Source: Rhizobium ruizarguesonis
GTDB taxonomy: Bacteria; Pseudomonadota; Alphaproteobacteria; Rhizobiales; Rhizobiaceae
Assembly: GCF_012349115.1 (NCBI RefSeq)
Contig: NZ_PQIG01000075.1
Span: forward strand, 1 to 64,000
Length of the DNA stretch: 64,000 nt
Direction: 5' to 3'
Shown here: positions 9,964-16,913 of the stretch, piece by piece
How positions within the stretch are numbered: position 1 is the first letter of the stretch
Layout: each line of letters begins with the position of its first letter
The notes under the pieces: generated by a model
What the model was told of the DNA's origin: nothing
The model's input: only the letters and a program-made list of their open reading frames with translations
Database searches by the model: none
Program-made: the position numbers and the translations under genes

Positions 9964-10254
9964 TCTCCGGAATTGATGAAGTGCTACTGATACGGTGCCC
10001 GATGCCCGATGCGACATGGATGGTCGGATTTTTTGCACGCACCGTCGTTAATTAGGGGCTGAAGGGCTGAGATGTTGCGACGAACGGAAATGTACCGCTC
10101 GACAAAACAGGGGAGGATTGGCCGGTTCCGAAACAAGCTACGTGCAATTTTGCAAGCGTGCCGAAGGCGCGAAGGTCTTCGATCGACGTTCCCAGGGTGC
10201 AGGCCTATTCATCGAGGTATAGTGTAAATCTGTGACGCATGCGGCACCACAGGG
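9964..10254. repeat. Noncoding repeat A, copy 1
   Basis: About 290 bp nearly identical, in the same orientation, to 21028-21311. The shared sequence starts with GATGAAGTGCTACTGATACG and runs to a block containing GACGCATGCG. No open frame is conserved. Each copy sits 5' of a minus-strand gene (the small secreted protein here, the RND adaptor at copy 2). On the minus strand both copies contain GTTTCGGAACCGGC, whose GGAAC resembles the -35 element of EcfG/ECF-type promoters; in copy 2 it is followed 15 bp later by CGTT. Confidence 0.75.
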
Positions 10255-10353
10255 TTCGATCCCCCGAGCCAGCATTCGCCAATCTCGTAGACATGAAATG
10301 AACAATAAAATTCGATCGCGTTCCGGGTTGGTCCCGCGCTCGACCGCAATTAG

Positions 10354-10836
10354 TTAAGGCACGCGCATTATCCCCTTTGCCTTTTGATCGGCAACCACCC
10401 TGCGCCTGCCTTCTGGTGAAACGACGCCGACCGCATCAACCAATGGACGACCGATTGCATCCATGAACTCCGTCCAGGCACTCTGCGTTGCGTTAAGTGC
10501 GATGAGGGTTGCAACTGGATCATATGGATCTGCGGAGACCTGCTTCAGCATTTCTTGCCGAGCCTGGACGAGTTTCTTTACGGTTTGCGCGTATCGCGGT
10601 TCTTCCTTGAGGAGAGTCTCGCGGAACAGTTTGGCATCCGAAGGAGGTAGGTTTGCTTCGGCAACAGCCAGTATGCGGACTAGAGGATCATCACCACTGG
10701 GAACACTTGGTGTTGAACGCAGCATTTGCCCTCCCCAAAAAGCGACAAGGAACATATTCAACGCGAGTGACACACCGAGGGTAATTCGCAGCCATTTTTG
10801 TCTGCCTGCCTGTTCGTGAACCATGTTCCTGCTCAT
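10354..10836 (-). CDS. periplasmic metal-sensor-like protein (sigma-factor operon)
   Basis: 160 residues with one N-terminal membrane segment (ITLGVSLALNMFLVAFWGG) and a periplasmic alpha-helical domain (PPSDAKLFRETLLKEEPRY and following). This resembles the CnrX/heavy-metal-sensor family, which signals through an anti-sigma factor. Its ATG overlaps the stop of the upstream gene (ATGA). Third gene of the sigma/anti-sigma operon. The histidines that bind metal in CnrX-type proteins are not evident, so the inducer may not be a metal. Confidence 0.6.
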   Translation of the reverse strand: MSRNMVHEQAGRQKWLRITLGVSLALNMFLVAFWGGQMLRSTPSVPSGDDPLVRILAVAEANLPPSDAKLFRETLLKEEPRYAQTVKKLVQARQEMLKQVSADPYDPVATLIALNATQSAWTEFMDAIGRPLVDAVGVVSPEGRRRVVADQKAKGIMRVP

Positions 10837-11303
10837 TCCATGAAAATAGGGATTGACGCGACCTGAAGGGTTGAGACCAGATCATTGGAGGCGGGTACGT
10901 TCGGAAAATGCATCCCGATGAAAAGACCTGCAACGACCGCGATTCCACTGCTAGAGGCAACCCCCAGCCAATTCAGATCCGGCCAAAGCCCACGAACATA
11001 CGCAAAAAAACGTCCGGGCAATCGGAAAGGCCCAGATTGCTTAACCGCTATGCGCGCAGCGACGTTCGTTCTCAAGCGCAACAAGGCAGCGTTTCGCTCG
11101 TCAGCTGGCCACAAGGAGGTTTCCCGATGCCACGGCGCGGCACTGATCGCGTCATCAAGTTCGCACTCCTCGGCAAGAACAGCTTGAGCCTCTTTGGAGG
11201 TTTCCAGCAGAGCCAGCGCATCGCTTCGTACCCCGATGGGCCACAGATCAAAGTTCGCCCCGTAACTTCGCGCCAGTGACGTAAAACGTTCGATCGACAA
11301 CAT
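10833..11303 (-). CDS. putative transmembrane anti-sigma factor
   Basis: 156 residues: a cytoplasmic N-terminal part of ~100 residues (MLSIERFTSLARSYGANFDL) and one predicted membrane helix (LGVASSSGIAVVAGLFIGM). Size, topology and position 2 bp downstream of an ECF sigma gene suggest that it holds that sigma factor at the membrane. The usual zinc-finger HxxxCxxC motif of ZAS-type anti-sigma factors is absent. The assignment rests mainly on context. Its stop overlaps the start of the sensor-like gene. Confidence 0.6.
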   Translation of the reverse strand: MLSIERFTSLARSYGANFDLWPIGVRSDALALLETSKEAQAVLAEECELDDAISAAPWHRETSLWPADERNAALLRLRTNVAARIAVKQSGPFRLPGRFFAYVRGLWPDLNWLGVASSSGIAVVAGLFIGMHFPNVPASNDLVSTLQVASIPIFME

Positions 11304-11305
11304 AT

Positions 11306-11878
11306 CTATTCTCCCTGCTTATCATGCTCTGCCAGCAACCATTCACGCAAAGTGGTTCTCGCGCGTGCAAGCAGACGCTCTATTGCTTTGGCTGACAATC
11401 CAAGAATACGCCCCGCTTCCGCGCCAGAAACCCCTTTTTCGTAAACGAGCATCATCGCGGCCTGCTGACGTGGGGGCAACGCACGAAGAGCCGTGGCCAC
11501 GGCAGCATCGCGCTCGGCTTTTGCCAATATTTCATCCGCCAATGCGCCAGGATCGATAGCGTCGAAGTTATCAGGAAGCGATACCGCCTCTTTGCGACGG
11601 CGCCGATCGATACAGAGATTGGCGATGATCTGGTAGAGCCATGTTCTCAGGCGGGCCCGTTCTGGATCAAAGCGACCGGCCTGATGCCATAACTTAACCA
11701 TCGCATCCTGGGCCACGTCCTCAGCATCACGAGTATTCAAAGTCAGACGGCTTGCCACACTCAGGGCAAACGAACCGTGACGCATGACAATTTCGTCGAA
11801 GGCTCTCCGGTCTCCCTGCGCAGACCAATATAGAAGCTCGCCATCAGCAGTTTGATTATAGGCCCGGGGTTCGACCAT
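11306..11878 (-). CDS. ECF-type RNA polymerase sigma factor
   Basis: 190 residues. Region 2 includes AEDVAQDAMVKLWHQAGRFD, and region 4 includes ALRALPPRQQAAMMLVYEKG then a helix-turn-helix with SGAEAGRILGLSAKAIERLL. This is a typical short ECF sigma factor. The start at 11878 follows GGGGAGG; the open frame to 12037 adds a stretch that is better read as leader. It heads an operon with anti-sigma and sensor-like genes. A truncated second copy of its leader and first ~33 codons lies at 21370-21689. Likely targets include its own promoter and perhaps repeat A. Confidence 0.87.
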   Translation of the reverse strand: MVEPRAYNQTADGELLYWSAQGDRRAFDEIVMRHGSFALSVASRLTLNTRDAEDVAQDAMVKLWHQAGRFDPERARLRTWLYQIIANLCIDRRRRKEAVSLPDNFDAIDPGALADEILAKAERDAAVATALRALPPRQQAAMMLVYEKGVSGAEAGRILGLSAKAIERLLARARTTLREWLLAEHDKQGE

Positions 11879-12101
11879 GCTCCTCCCCAGACTCCGCTTG
11901 ATTAAGAATACGAGCGCGACCCATCCAAATTCTATCCCCTGCCATGGCGCCGCCAATTCTCGTGCCCGCATGTGCACTGCTCGCTTTTCTCGGCTCTTGC
12001 AGCTTATACGCGCCGCCCCGCGTGTTTCCCCCGTCATCCGATCGAATTTTTTTGAGGTCAGGCCAGGTCGGCGGGCGGCACACTCTCCCGCTCAATAGAT
12101 C
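11779..12101 (-). repeat. Repeat B, copy 1 (sigma-gene 5' region)
   Basis: The leader and first ~33 codons of the sigma gene, about 320 bp, recur in opposite genomic orientation at 21370-21689 (both read in the sense direction of the sigma gene). Shared landmarks are CTATTGAGCGGGA at the far 5' end, GAGAAAAGCGAGCAGTGCAC in the leader, and codons for VEPRAYN. The leader is as well conserved as the coding part, which hints at a functional leader or a recent duplication. Confidence 0.75.
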
Positions 12102-12737
12102 GCGATCGGCGTTGTCTATTCCGACAATGCCAGACTGGGTGCCGAACTCAGAACGGGCAAATGAGCGATGATCCCCGCTCATACGGCGCTTTAAACTTAT
12201 CGGCCCCTCGTCAAGGTACGGCACGAGATCTGCGAAAAGGCTACCTGAAGATGGGCAATCTTGGTCCACATCTGCATTGCGGCTGTTACGGGTGAGATGG
12301 AATGTCGTGGCGGGGAACTGGAAGAGTTTTCCGGTCGGGTTGTGGATTGAAGCGAACGCTGAACGTGTCACAGTGACTTCAATCGCGATGCTCAAGAGGA
12401 GGATCACAGCAAGGGTTCCCTGCCTCAAAGACTTAAAGACACACCTCGGTCTAGCTGATCTCATCAGGAGAACACCTGTGAGCATACCTTGGTAGGAAGA
12501 CGTGTTTCAGGCCAATAGCGTGCCTGGGCATTGGATTAAGGGGGCATGTCCCAAGCCTGTAAAGGCCTGGGGCGCAGCGGACATCATCGCATGGGCGGCA
12601 ATATTCTCTCGGGCGGTCCCGGAGTGATTCACGACCAGCCGAGGGGCCAGAACCGGATCGAGCCCGCCAGAAGCGAGACGCGAGACAATGGGAGGAATCG
12701 ACGGAACTAAGCTCTTTGGAGTGATGAGAGTGTGCAT
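12102..12737. other. Intergenic, no confident gene
   Basis: Two minus-strand open frames occur. One (12485 down into the sigma leader) begins with a signal-like stretch (LAVILLLSIAIEVTVTRSAF) but then overlaps the sigma gene in another frame. The other (12507-12737, 76 codons) begins with an ATG right after the stop of the DoxX-like gene. Neither has a recognisable domain and neither is called as a gene. Confidence 0.5.
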
Positions 12738-13124
12738 CTACGTTCCAATCGTTCGTGGATAAGGCGATTTCGTCGCCCGCGCCGCGTTCTGCGTGAGGAA
12801 CGAGACGGTTAGCGCAAAGATCCCCAGAATTGCGGGCATGAACCCGCCGTCACCAGCGGCGATATGGGCCGAGAAGGCGAGCAGAAGGTGGTAGAACATC
12901 CCTGCATAGGCGAGGTCGCTGAGAGGAACACTGACGCGTGACAGGATCGCCACGACACCCAGGATTTTGACGGTGATGAGAACTTCCCGGAGGTACGCGG
13001 GATAGCCCAGCCCAACGAGCGACTGGCGCACCTGATCCCCCATCGTCAGGTACATCGTCACCGAAGCAATGTAGAGCAGGCACAGAAGCGCTGTGCTTAT
13101 CCAGTATGCATATGTTCTGATCAT
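12738..13124 (-). CDS. DoxX-like four-helix membrane protein
   Basis: 128 residues with four hydrophobic segments (YAYWISTALLCLLYIASVTM; DLAYAGMFYHLLLAFSAHIA) and the C-terminal signature QNAARATKSPYP, shared with the paralog at 7332-7736. It starts 2 bp after the stop of the NmrA-like reductase gene and is surely co-transcribed with it. Pairing of DoxX-like proteins with NAD(P)H-dependent reductases under an HxlR regulator is common in Rhizobiales and suggests a role in redox or electrophile stress, by inference only. Confidence 0.78.
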   Translation of the reverse strand: MIRTYAYWISTALLCLLYIASVTMYLTMGDQVRQSLVGLGYPAYLREVLITVKILGVVAILSRVSVPLSDLAYAGMFYHLLLAFSAHIAAGDGGFMPAILGIFALTVSFLTQNAARATKSPYPRTIGT

Positions 13125-13126
13125 CT

Positions 13127-13990
13127 CTAATAAAACCTCTTTTGGACCAGTTGCTGCGCGAGGATGTCGCGCAAGGATTTCGGAGAACGACCGGAGAGAC
13201 GTTGGACATCGCCGGTCACAATATCGAACTTGCCTTTGACGAAGGTGTGCTTGATCTCGACGAACGCCTCAATGATGAGGTCGGGAAGCCCCGACTGTGA
13301 AAGCCCGGCGCGGAATTGTTCCTCTGTGATGACGGCAAAGGCGATCGGATTGCCCAGCAACTCCGAAACGATCTCAGCCCGTTCGGGCCCTGTGACGGCG
13401 GCAGGCCCCGTGGCGGTGTAGATCGCACCTTCGTGGTAATGCCCCATCAACGCGCCGGCCGCCGCGGCGGCCAGATCGTTGCGCGAAACGTAGGAAACGC
13501 GCTCATCTCCCAAGCCCGCGAGCACGCCCTGGCCCTGAGATATCTTGATCTCGTCAGCCATGCTCTCGGCATAGTAGCTCATCCGCAGGATTGTCCATCG
13601 CGGCGCGGTCTTGATGAGGTGCTGCTCCCCAGTCCAATATGCCGCACCGAGGCTCGGGTCGGCTTCCTCGTGCGTGCCCGCTGCTGAGATCAGGAAGATA
13701 TGCGCGACACCGGCTCCGAGGGCAGCATTGATGGCGTTTTTGAGTTGGGCGCCGCGCACGCCCGGGCGCAAGTCGGCACTTGGAATGATCAGGAGTCTGT
13801 CAAGGCCCGCATAGGCTTTCACGAGCGTTCGAGGTTGGTCATAGTCGCCATGCCGCGCCTCGCACGTTGCTCTGAGGCTTTCGGGCGAACGCGATATCGC
13901 GACCACATCGCGGCCACGGCCTCGCGCAATCAGTTCCGCAACGACCGTTCCGCCCAGCTTGCCACTCGCGCCACTCACACCGATTTTCAT
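13127..13990 (-). CDS. NmrA-like NAD(P)-binding oxidoreductase
   Basis: 287 residues from the ATG at 13990, chosen because GGAAGGGGG lies 8 bp upstream and the Rossmann motif then falls at the N-terminus (MKIGVSGASGKLGGTVVAEL; GxxGxxG). Further features fit the atypical SDR family of QOR2/NmrA-type proteins: RDVVAISRSPESL and the later WTILRMSYYAESM. Probably reduces quinones or senses NAD(P). First gene of a two-gene operon with the DoxX-like gene; divergent from the HxlR regulator at 14126, with a palindrome between them. Confidence 0.82.
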   Translation of the reverse strand: MKIGVSGASGKLGGTVVAELIARGRGRDVVAISRSPESLRATCEARHGDYDQPRTLVKAYAGLDRLLIIPSADLRPGVRGAQLKNAINAALGAGVAHIFLISAAGTHEEADPSLGAAYWTGEQHLIKTAPRWTILRMSYYAESMADEIKISQGQGVLAGLGDERVSYVSRNDLAAAAAGALMGHYHEGAIYTATGPAAVTGPERAEIVSELLGNPIAFAVITEEQFRAGLSQSGLPDLIIEAFVEIKHTFVKGKFDIVTGDVQRLSGRSPKSLRDILAQQLVQKRFY

Positions 13991-14079
13991 TTGGAATGCC
14001 CCCTTCCGATCCACGAACAAAAAGTAAGTGACGATATGATCGATATCGGGTAAGAGCACAAGAATGCACACAGATGTGC

Positions 14080-14103
14080 GTCAGGAACATTTGTGTTCCT
14101 GAC
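14080..14103. promoter_or_regulatory. HxlR operator candidate (24-bp inverted repeat)
   Basis: GTCAGGAACA and TGTTCCTGAC form perfect 10-bp arms around a 4-bp spacer. The site lies 23 bp upstream of the hxlR-type gene and ~90 bp upstream of the divergent reductase gene. A smaller palindrome GCACACAGATGTGC (14066-14079) abuts it. HxlR-family dimers bind such repeats in divergent promoters. Confidence 0.65.
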
Positions 14104-14125
14104 TCAACGGTTCGAAGGTTTAGCA

Positions 14126-14527
14126 ATGACCATGGACGTATCGGATAAGACAAAACATGCCTTTGTTGAGCATCACCCCGATGATTGCCGCGCGGTCGGC
14201 CAAATATTGGACCGCATCGGTGACAAATGGACAGTCATGGTTGTCGGCGCGCTCTCAAATGGCCGGCTGCGATTCAACGAAATCATGCGTCAGGTCGGCG
14301 GCGTCTCGCACCGCATGCTCACACTGACGTTGCGCGCACTCGAACGAGATGGACTGGTAACGCGCACCGCCTACGCGACCATCCCGCCGAAGGTGGAATA
14401 TGAGTTGACCGAACTCGGCCGCTCGCTAATCGAGCCGCTGCGCGTTCTCGCCACTTGGGCGGTCAAGCACCGTCCTACGATGGAAAGGGCACGTGCGGAA
14501 TTCGAAGCTGTAAAGAACGATGAGTAG
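14126..14527 (+). CDS. HxlR-family transcriptional regulator
   Basis: 133 residues from the ATG at 14126, which follows GAAGG at 7 bp. Winged-helix features of the HxlR family are clear: CRAVGQILDRIGDKWTVMVV, then RFNEIMRQVGGVSHRMLTLT and LRALERDGLVTR, and the wing (PPKVEYELTELG). Members usually sense aldehydes, quinones or oxidants through a cysteine near the N-terminus; one Cys is present in DDCRAVG. It most likely controls the divergent reductase/DoxX operon through the palindrome at 14080-14103. Confidence 0.88.
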   Translation: MTMDVSDKTKHAFVEHHPDDCRAVGQILDRIGDKWTVMVVGALSNGRLRFNEIMRQVGGVSHRMLTLTLRALERDGLVTRTAYATIPPKVEYELTELGRSLIEPLRVLATWAVKHRPTMERARAEFEAVKNDE

Positions 14528-14876
14528 TAAGGCAGCATGGCTGCTATCCTACGCCCATACGCTACGTTCGCGTAGGAAAAAGTAGGCACCGTAAGCTGTT
14601 GCTCTTGCCTGGAGACGACTGCCGCGTGCAATGTTCATTCTGCGGTCTACAGCCTAGACATAGTTCTCATTGCCATCCCGCACGTCCCGCCACCTTGGCG
14701 GGTTTCATCATGCCCGAGAACCTCTCGCAAACCTTCTGTCGCCGCGCTAATGCTGTCGACTTCGATCTCCCCACGCGTGGCGGATCCGAACAGCTGATGA
14801 TTGGCCAATTGAATGGCGACCAATTTGGCGTTCCCTGCAGCGATGGCTAACCTGACCTTTGAAACGTGCGTATAGC
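14528..14876. other. Intergenic with two hairpins
   Basis: No gene seen. A hairpin with 8-bp arms TCCTACGC/GCGTAGGA lies at 14547-14577, soon after the HxlR stop, but lacks a T-run. A second, CCCGCCA/TGGCGGG at 14686-14702, is followed by TTTC and could act as a weak terminator. Confidence 0.4.
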
Positions 14877-15347
14877 TTAGACACCCACTATAGCTTCGTT
14901 AGCGAAAAAAGCCCGCAACGCAATAATCCGTTCCTTAATTTCCTTCTTCGCTACGGCCGAGGCGGGAATAGCGCGCATTTTATGTCGGACCTGCGACAGA
15001 AGCATGGGACCATCGATAGTGTCGATATCAGGGCGTACCCCAAATATATTCATATCATGTGTGCGTGGGAAAATATGAAAGTGCACGCCCGAATTCGTCT
15101 CGTTGAAGCAAGCAGTATATACCCGTTCTGGTTCGACGGCCTGTTCAACGGCCCTTACACATAAGATAAGCATTTGGCCAAGGCTCGATTGCGCTCCAAT
15201 GTCCAGCGCCGAAAGAGATTGACGCAATATTACCGGCTCAAGAATCAGATATCCTGGAATGGCTATGTCTGAGCAATGCTGTACCCGCCAGTGCTCACAT
15301 TCATAAATAGAAAAGTCATTCGGTTCTACATAACGGGCTTCCTCCAT
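14877..15347 (-). CDS. HIT-family hydrolase/transferase-like protein
   Basis: 156 residues. The C-terminal half carries the histidine triad region NSGVHFHIFPRT (HxHxx pattern), and the N-terminal half has the HIT-like sheet (HWRVQHCSDIAIPGYLILEP). Family members cleave or transfer nucleotide phosphoramidates or dinucleoside polyphosphates. The third His of the canonical HxHxHxx triad is replaced (HFHIF), so activity is uncertain. GGAG lies 9 bp upstream of the ATG at 15347. Stands alone, downstream of the patatin gene. Confidence 0.7.
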   Translation of the reverse strand: MEEARYVEPNDFSIYECEHWRVQHCSDIAIPGYLILEPVILRQSLSALDIGAQSSLGQMLILCVRAVEQAVEPERVYTACFNETNSGVHFHIFPRTHDMNIFGVRPDIDTIDGPMLLSQVRHKMRAIPASAVAKKEIKERIIALRAFFANEAIVGV

Positions 15348-15468
15348 TTACTTTCGCTCCTTCTTGCCGCCGCACACAACGCGCTCACATTCAACACCAA
15401 GACGAGGCATTGGAACGGTCTCCCAGTTCTAGGAAATTGACGCCACCAGAATGTGCGATATTCGAGAT

Positions 15469-16623
15469 TCAGCGGAAATCGGGGCTGTCTTTCCACACAA
15501 TCCCACCGGCAGTTTCAGCGTATCCGAGGTTATAAACGGCCCGCATGTAGCCATTATTGAACGGATCGGAGTTCGTATAGGGAACCTGAGTATTGATCGA
15601 TGCAAGATGAAAGCGGGCTCCGGTCAATCTGGAATAGTTATAGAGGGCCGTCAGCGCGCTCTGGGTGTGCGCCTTGAGGAAGATTGTGTATGCTCTTGGG
15701 ATCACCGAGAGGGTTTTGTTTGGTGTGGCGGAAAATTCGGGGATAAGTGCGTTATTGACGATCACATAGAAATTCACGGTTTGTTGTTTCGTTGCCACCA
15801 GACGGATGCTGCTTGTTAGAATAGCCTGCGGAAGCATGAGTACCTGCGAGGCGGATCCACCATCGGAATGCATTTCCTGAAAGTGGCGCCCTTCCGACTC
15901 GGCGTTGATCATGACTGCGGGAAAAATGCCCGGGATGCTTGCCGACGCTATCACAATGTCCTGGAACAGCTTTAGCGCATCGGGGCGGCCACTGTTGGCG
16001 ATAGCACCCATGTTCCAGACGACGGCACGTTGAGTATCAAGATTGGTCGTCAGGACAAGGAGGCGACGGCCCTTTCTGTGTTCGCCAGCCACCTGCTTCA
16101 GGATCGCAGGCGTGATGTAACGCTCGACCATTTGTCTCAATGGATCGGCTCGCAGCAAGCTTGGCCCAAACAGTCCGCCGGCGCGCCTGCTTCGCACAAG
16201 GTCTTCGGCAACGCCACTCGTGTAGAGATGCACCAAGGTGTCGTCATAGGCCGACCCGAGGAATGCGTAGGGCGCGATCAAGGCTCCCGTGCTCACGCCG
16301 GTGACGACGTCGAATTGAGGGCGAGTCTTTGCCTCGCTCCACGCCGCCAGCACACCGACGCTGAACGCGCCCCCCGCACCGCCGCCTGAGATCATGAGAA
16401 TATCGAGACTTCCCCGTCTGGCAGCCGGCTCCCAGTTACGGACATCTCTTGGAACTTCATCGAGCCGGGCGTCAAGATAGGTCCTGATCTCCCCATAGCC
16501 AGTAATGGAAGCCTTGTCTGCTTCCTTGGCGTCAAGGGCCCTGTCCAGCGTCTCCGTGCATCCGGACAAGATGAAGACGATCGTGACAAGCGCCACAAGT
16601 GCTCGTATCAGGCTCGGCTTCAA
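15469..16623 (-). CDS. patatin-like phospholipase lipoprotein
   Basis: About 384 residues from a TTG at 16623. Patatin motifs are present: oxyanion-hole glycine run ISGGGAGGAFSVG, nucleophile elbow GVSTG, and DGG in MHSDGGSAS for the catalytic Asp. The N-terminus has a lipobox (FILSGC). The open frame runs upstream to 16947, but that would place the lipobox mid-protein. Alignment with the duplicated 5' end at 22454 puts its ATG opposite a CCG codon here, so the original start may have been lost and the TTG two codons upstream used instead. Lies 290 bp downstream of the truncated RND gene. Confidence 0.8.
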   Translation of the reverse strand: MKPSLIRALVALVTIVFILSGCTETLDRALDAKEADKASITGYGEIRTYLDARLDEVPRDVRNWEPAARRGSLDILMISGGGAGGAFSVGVLAAWSEAKTRPQFDVVTGVSTGALIAPYAFLGSAYDDTLVHLYTSGVAEDLVRSRRAGGLFGPSLLRADPLRQMVERYITPAILKQVAGEHRKGRRLLVLTTNLDTQRAVVWNMGAIANSGRPDALKLFQDIVIASASIPGIFPAVMINAESEGRHFQEMHSDGGSASQVLMLPQAILTSSIRLVATKQQTVNFYVIVNNALIPEFSATPNKTLSVIPRAYTIFLKAHTQSALTALYNYSRLTGARFHLASINTQVPYTNSDPFNNGYMRAVYNLGYAETAGGIVWKDSPDFR

Positions 16624-16913
16624 AAATACGGCCGTTCGCGCCGGTCCATCCCCAGACCACCGTCCAAGCGCGGTCAGGATGCGCGGGCGGCACTTGGCCG
16701 CTTGCGCGGGTGTATGTTTTGCGCCCTCATTTCCGGGGATCGGAGACTGGTCCGACCCGCTGCCATATTTTCCAGGGCTGGAGACACGACCCGCGATGCG
16801 ATCGACTGCAGCCCTTGGCGACAGACCCGTTATTGGTTCCGTCCCCGCAGTTTCACTCGGCTCAAAGCGATATCGCCGAGAGGCTGCCGTAATCAGGTTT
16901 TCGGAGGGAGGGA

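Noticed and set aside
10240..10275. T-arm-like sequence (GGGTTCGATCCCCC) suggesting a tRNA fragment
   Set aside because: No acceptor, D or anticodon stem could be folded around it; chance similarity is likely.
11856..12485. 209-codon minus-strand frame starting with a signal-like segment
   Set aside because: Most of it overlaps the sigma-gene leader and start in another frame, and no domain was seen. The N-terminal hydrophobic stretch alone is not enough.
12507..12737. 76-codon minus-strand frame right after the DoxX-like gene
   Set aside because: No recognisable family or ribosome binding site; composition looks random.
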